64,000 nt of DNA from Thermothelomyces thermophilus ATCC 42464 (lineage: Eukaryota > Ascomycota > Sordariomycetes > Sordariales > Chaetomiaceae), in contig NC_016472.1 in the NCBI RefSeq assembly GCF_000226095.1, positions 7,006,001 through 7,070,000 of the forward strand. The letters run 5' to 3'. Of this stretch, positions 61,586 to 64,000 are shown piece by piece. Below the pieces are notes generated by a model. The model saw only the letters and a program-made list of their open reading frames with translations, was not told the origin of the DNA and ran no database searches. Every line of letters begins with the position of its first letter. Position 1 is the stretch's first letter. Both the position numbers and the translations under genes were made by a program.

Positions 61586-61587
61586 CG

Positions 61588-62045
61588 TGTGACGAACCTA
61601 GCTTAGACTTCTTCTAAAAGGGTTTGGACGGAGGTGAATTAAGCGGGATAAGCGTGTAAGTCGTCTAAGGGATTTGGTAAAGCTAAAGGGTTTATAATAA
61701 CACTAGAGTTATCCCTTATAATAGTTAGTAATGCTTGGTATAAGTACTTATAATTATAGGTTAGGTTACTATTACTAGTAAACTCCTAGAGTCTACTATA
61801 ACGAGTGGCTATTTATATATATATATACTTCTGCTGATCGCTTATAGTCCCCTTCTATCCTGTCTTTAGATCGCCTTTGATAGCTAGCTATCCTTTGCTA
61901 TCTTTCTCTTTTGGCAATCGTTCGCCCGTAGTAGCCCGTGCTCCTTAGCGATCCTATATTAGCCTTGCTTTATGCTCTTCTTGATTGGTGGCTCATTTAG
62001 CCTTCTGTGCCCCACCGGGTCGTAGTATATAGTTAGCTCGTAATA
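61588..62045 (-). repeat. 5' LTR of element J (458 bp)
   Basis: TGTGACGAAC...CTCGTAATA, followed by CTAGC. Same length and class as 50924-51381. Confidence 0.93.
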
Positions 62046-62256
62046 CTAGCTTGTATAGTAAATCTTAAAGAACTTTAATTATACTCCTTCCTTAAGCTTA
62101 ATCTTATAATCCTATAGGCTATACTCTAGTAATCCTTCTAGATACTTCGGTTCGAATGCTAGGTATCCTTTATATTCCTTTAGTACTTCCCTAGTCTTGT
62201 CTTATCTCTTAGCTTTCTAATAATATATAAACTTAGTTCTGTCTATAGCGATGCTA
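62046..62256 (-). pseudogene. pol of element I, RT N-terminal segment
   Basis: This continues I's RT after the J insertion and is cut by L at 62257. TGCTA at 62252-62256 is the likely left target duplication of L. Confidence 0.8.
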
Positions 62257-62704
62257 TATGACGAACCCAGCTCAGACTTCTTCTAAAAGGGTTCAGACGA
62301 AGGTAGACTAGATGGGACAGGCAGGCAGGTCGTCTAAGGGATTCGGTAAAGCCAAAGGGTTCATAACAACACTTAGAGTTGTCTCTTACAGTAATCCACA
62401 ATGCTTAGTATAAGTACTATGATTGTGATTGTTACCACTGGTAAACTCCCAGAGTCCACTATAACGAGTGACTAGCTAGCTATATATATACAATTATCTG
62501 TCCCTCTTTAATAGTTATCACTAGTACCATTTCTCCTTTCACTCCGTAATTCCGCGTTATCGACGGTGACATGTTATTATCACCAGTGAAGACCTTAGTC
62601 TTGGCAGTGATAATCTTCTGATTAGTCCGTCAAGTGATTGGCTGTCGGAATGTCCTGCGTCCTGGCTGCAGCCTGCCGGGCCGTCTATATACTTATCCGT
62701 GATA
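62257..62704 (-). repeat. 3' LTR of element L (448 bp)
   Basis: TATGACGAAC...CCGTGATA. Comparing it with the solo LTR at 63401-63848 shows C-to-T and G-to-A changes confined mostly to L. Confidence 0.92.
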
Positions 62705-63400
62705 CGATGCCCCTCCTTTAAGGCTTTTGACCTGAAAGCCCTCTTAGGCCGTTTCAAATAACGCTAACAACCCTTTGCTTGTAAGTACTATATTCTTCCT
62801 ATTTCTACGTTGTGGTCGCTATGTTGACAAAATGCCGATAGAGAAACAGAAGTTATATTCTGCACGTTACTATGCTTCCCTTGCTTAGAACATCGCTGAG
62901 AACGGTTTTGTTGTTATACCTTGCTCTTGGTACGCGTCGTAAGGCCTCGTTTGTAAAATGATCGCGCGTACGAAGCGTTACGAAGCCTACGTTTGTCGAG
63001 GTCGTTCTTATAATAGCTCTAGCATACTACTTTCTTCCTATAAGCACGTCTCCTTCTTTTTTTTTTTTAAATGTGATTCCTAATATTTATTCTAGTGGAT
63101 CGCATTCTCTAGGAGCAGCATTATATTAAGGATGCTAAACGTCGTGCCGAACTTGAGCTAGATAAATCTTAATACCGTCTAGAAGAAGCCTAGCGCAAGT
63201 TATCCGAAAAGCTTATACAGCTCCGGCGTCTTCGTTAGCAGAAGGAGTTTTTAGTAGAGAAAGGTACCGATATAGTGGCACGTGGTCTGTCGACCTTGGA
63301 CGAGTTAGAGGAGGTTAAGCAGCAAGAGGCGCCTGCTATGCCCTCGTTACAGATTAATGATGCTGTCGATGCTGTCGATTAGGGCGCCGTCTTTGGTTCT

Positions 63401-63848
63401 TGTCACGAATAAGCACATGGGCGGCCTGGCAGGCTGCAGCCAGGACGCGGGACATTCCGACAGCCAATCACTTGACGGACCAATCAGAAGATTATCACCG
63501 CCAAGACTAAGGTCTTCACTGGTGATAATAACATGTCACCGTCGACAACGCAGAATCACGAAGTGAAAGGAGGAGTGGTACTGGTGATAACTATTGAAGA
63601 AGGACAGACAATTGTGTATATATAGCTAGCTAGTCACTCGTTATGGTGGACTCTGGGAGTTCACCAGTGGTAACAATCACAATCACAGTACTCATACCAA
63701 GCATTGCTGATTACTGTGAGAGACAACTCTAAGTGTTGTTGTGAACCCTTTGGCTTCACCGAATCCCTCAGACGACCTGCCTGCTTGTCCTGCTTCACCC
63801 ACCTCCGTCTGGACCCTTTCAGAAGAAGTCTGAGTTGGGTTCGTCACA
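63401..63848 (+). repeat. Solo LTR (448 bp), nearly unmutated, with perfect target duplication
   Basis: TGTCACGAAT...GTTCGTCACA, flanked by GTTCT (63396-63400 and 63849-63853). It keeps CpA/TpG-rich sequence that is TpA in the other copies, so it shows the ancestral state. It probably arose by LTR-LTR recombination removing a full element. It is the innermost insertion at this edge. Confidence 0.95.
63617..63676 (+). promoter_or_regulatory. TATA box and presumed 5' end of the element transcript (solo LTR)
   Basis: TATATATA at 63617-63624. The PBS-complementary 11-mer AGTGGTAACAA is at 63666-63676, about 49 bases downstream. If self-priming is right, the RNA should start at or near the 11-mer. 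Confidence 0.5.
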
Positions 63849-63931
63849 GTTCTGTCCTAGGTTTTCCTTTGGTCGATCTGGGTTCTGCCGGTAGAACTGT
63901 TCTAGTTTCTTAGGGCAGTTTAAATTCTTAA

Positions 63932-64000
63932 CTAGTTCCTATAAGTTGTCTTCTAGTCCGAAATCAAGCCACTTAACTAGGTATTATAGTTTTCTATTAA
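63932..64000 (-). pseudogene. pol of element L, chromodomain end (edge of window)
   Basis: Matches the chromodomain-coding segment of the other copies (YLVKW-type region, antisense to the plus strand) and runs off the window. Confidence 0.7.

Larger units (their letters stand above)
54511..61587 (-). mobile_element. Element K: minus-strand chromovirus, 5' end replaced by J sequence
   Basis: The 3' LTR (418 bp, B class) and a full internal region follow, but the 5' LTR on the far side is J's (458 bp). Somewhere between the RT site (about 58000) and the PBS, K passes into J sequence. The PBS at 61575-61585 is of J's class, not of the class in K's LTR. The frame is undisturbed, which suits homologous recombination. 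Confidence 0.75.
50924..62045 (-). mobile_element. Element J: minus-strand chromovirus, recombined with nested K
   Basis: The outer LTRs (50924-51381 and 61588-62045) are both 458 bp and of the same class. The target duplication CTAGC is perfect (50919-50923, 62046-62050). Inside, J's own 3' half (51382-54510) is followed by K's 3' LTR and one complete internal region, and J's missing half never reappears. K's 5' LTR is also missing. Confidence 0.9.
62832..63931 (+). pseudogene. Antisense Zn2Cys6-like gene of element L, interrupted by the solo LTR
   Basis: ATG at 62832; exon 1 208 nt with the cluster (CSWY, GLVCKM, RYEAYVCRG); intron 63040-63095 (56 nt, T-tract, CTAAT, TTCTAG). Exon 2 runs to the solo LTR at 63401 and resumes at 63849/63854, ending at TAA 63929-63931. 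The insert plus duplication is 453 bases, a multiple of three, so the frame is not shifted. Without the insert the product would be about 199 residues. Confidence 0.8.
14984..64000 (-). mobile_element. Element D: outermost minus-strand chromovirus, seen as fragments
   Basis: Visible pieces are 14984-16961 and 24521-27430. E (16962-24520) and F (27431 onwards) interrupt it, and its 5' part must lie right of the window. Removing E joins integrase sequence perfectly at CCGAGTTTCG. An internal deletion of about 110 bp lies at 25798/25799 in RT compared with the other copies. Everything in the window is nested in D, directly or through C, E or F. Confidence 0.85.
27431..64000 (-). mobile_element. 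Element F: minus-strand chromovirus split by G, H and I
   Basis: Visible pieces are 27431-28657, 36193-38977 and 46590-46971. Removing G, H and one target duplication each restores homologous sequence. After I inserts at 46972 the remainder is off-window. F inserted in D's gag. Its U3 class matches B and K, but its R region carries the other 11-mer class (AGTGATAGCAA). Confidence 0.88.
46972..64000 (-). mobile_element. Element I: minus-strand chromovirus split by J and L
   Basis: Visible pieces are 46972-50923 and 62046-62256. Removing J and one CTAGC rejoins RT sequence. L interrupts at 62257; the rest lies off-window. U3 class of A, H and J. Confidence 0.88.
62257..64000 (-). mobile_element. 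Element L: 3' end of a minus-strand chromovirus
   Basis: 3' LTR, hairpin, antisense gene and the beginning of the chromodomain are visible; the rest is off-window. A solo LTR of the same class and the same 448-bp length sits in its antisense gene. Confidence 0.88.

Noticed and set aside
1-64000. Long AT-rich stretches with short repeats such as TATATATA, considered as a CRISPR array, origin or bacterial sequence
   Set aside because: No regular spacing or spacers; TATATATA runs are at the LTR TATA boxes, and everything else aligns to retrotransposon copies.

Overview
The window is one block of nested LTR retrotransposons with no host gene, tRNA or rRNA that I can see. The elements are Ty3/gypsy chromoviruses: a gag with a CCHC zinc knuckle, then protease, reverse transcriptase, RNase H, integrase with a GPF module, and a C-terminal chromodomain. 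Every coding copy is riddled with stops. TGG, CAG and CAA have become TAG or TAA, cysteine TGC/TGT has become TAC/TAT, and copies of one sequence differ almost only by C-to-T and G-to-A. This is the signature of repeat-induced point mutation (RIP), so the source is very probably a filamentous ascomycete (Pezizomycotina), in AT-rich heterochromatin such as a pericentromere or repeat island. I cannot name the species. || Layout, using letters A-L for the elements. D (minus strand) is the outermost and covers everything from 14984 rightwards; C (plus) lies inside its 3' LTR. A (1-1057, minus) and B (1886-9375, minus) lie inside C. E (16962-24520, plus) and F (27431 onwards, minus) lie inside D. 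G (28658-36192), H (38978-46589) and I (46972 onwards) lie inside F. J (50924-62045) and L (62257 onwards) lie inside I. K (54511 onwards) lies inside J. A nearly unmutated solo LTR (63401-63848) lies inside L. The right edge is therefore at least four elements deep. Five-base target duplications are visible for B (GGTCT), E (TTTCR), G (TAAAT), H (CTYGG), J (CTAGC) and the solo LTR (GTTCT). || Each element reads LTR - 11-base primer-binding site - gag - (-1 frame change) - pol - chromodomain - small convergent gene on the OPPOSITE strand - hairpin - polypurine tract - LTR. The most interesting part is that opposite-strand gene. All eleven elements whose 3' region is visible carry one. It encodes a small protein of about 187-212 residues with a Zn2Cys6-type pattern (CX2CX6CX8CX2CX6C), then a charged, probably coiled-coil region. 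In four of five sequence classes it has a short phase-1 intron just after the zinc cluster, and it has its own conserved upstream block. An antisense intron would survive retrotransposition, because the genomic RNA carries only its complement. The gene's class tracks the U3 part of the LTR (five classes) while R-U5, PBS and gag-pol are shared, as if U3 plus antisense gene moves as a cassette. || The primer site is exactly or nearly complementary to 11 bases of the LTR R region, and the two covary between classes. This points to Tf1/sushi-type self-priming rather than tRNA priming.
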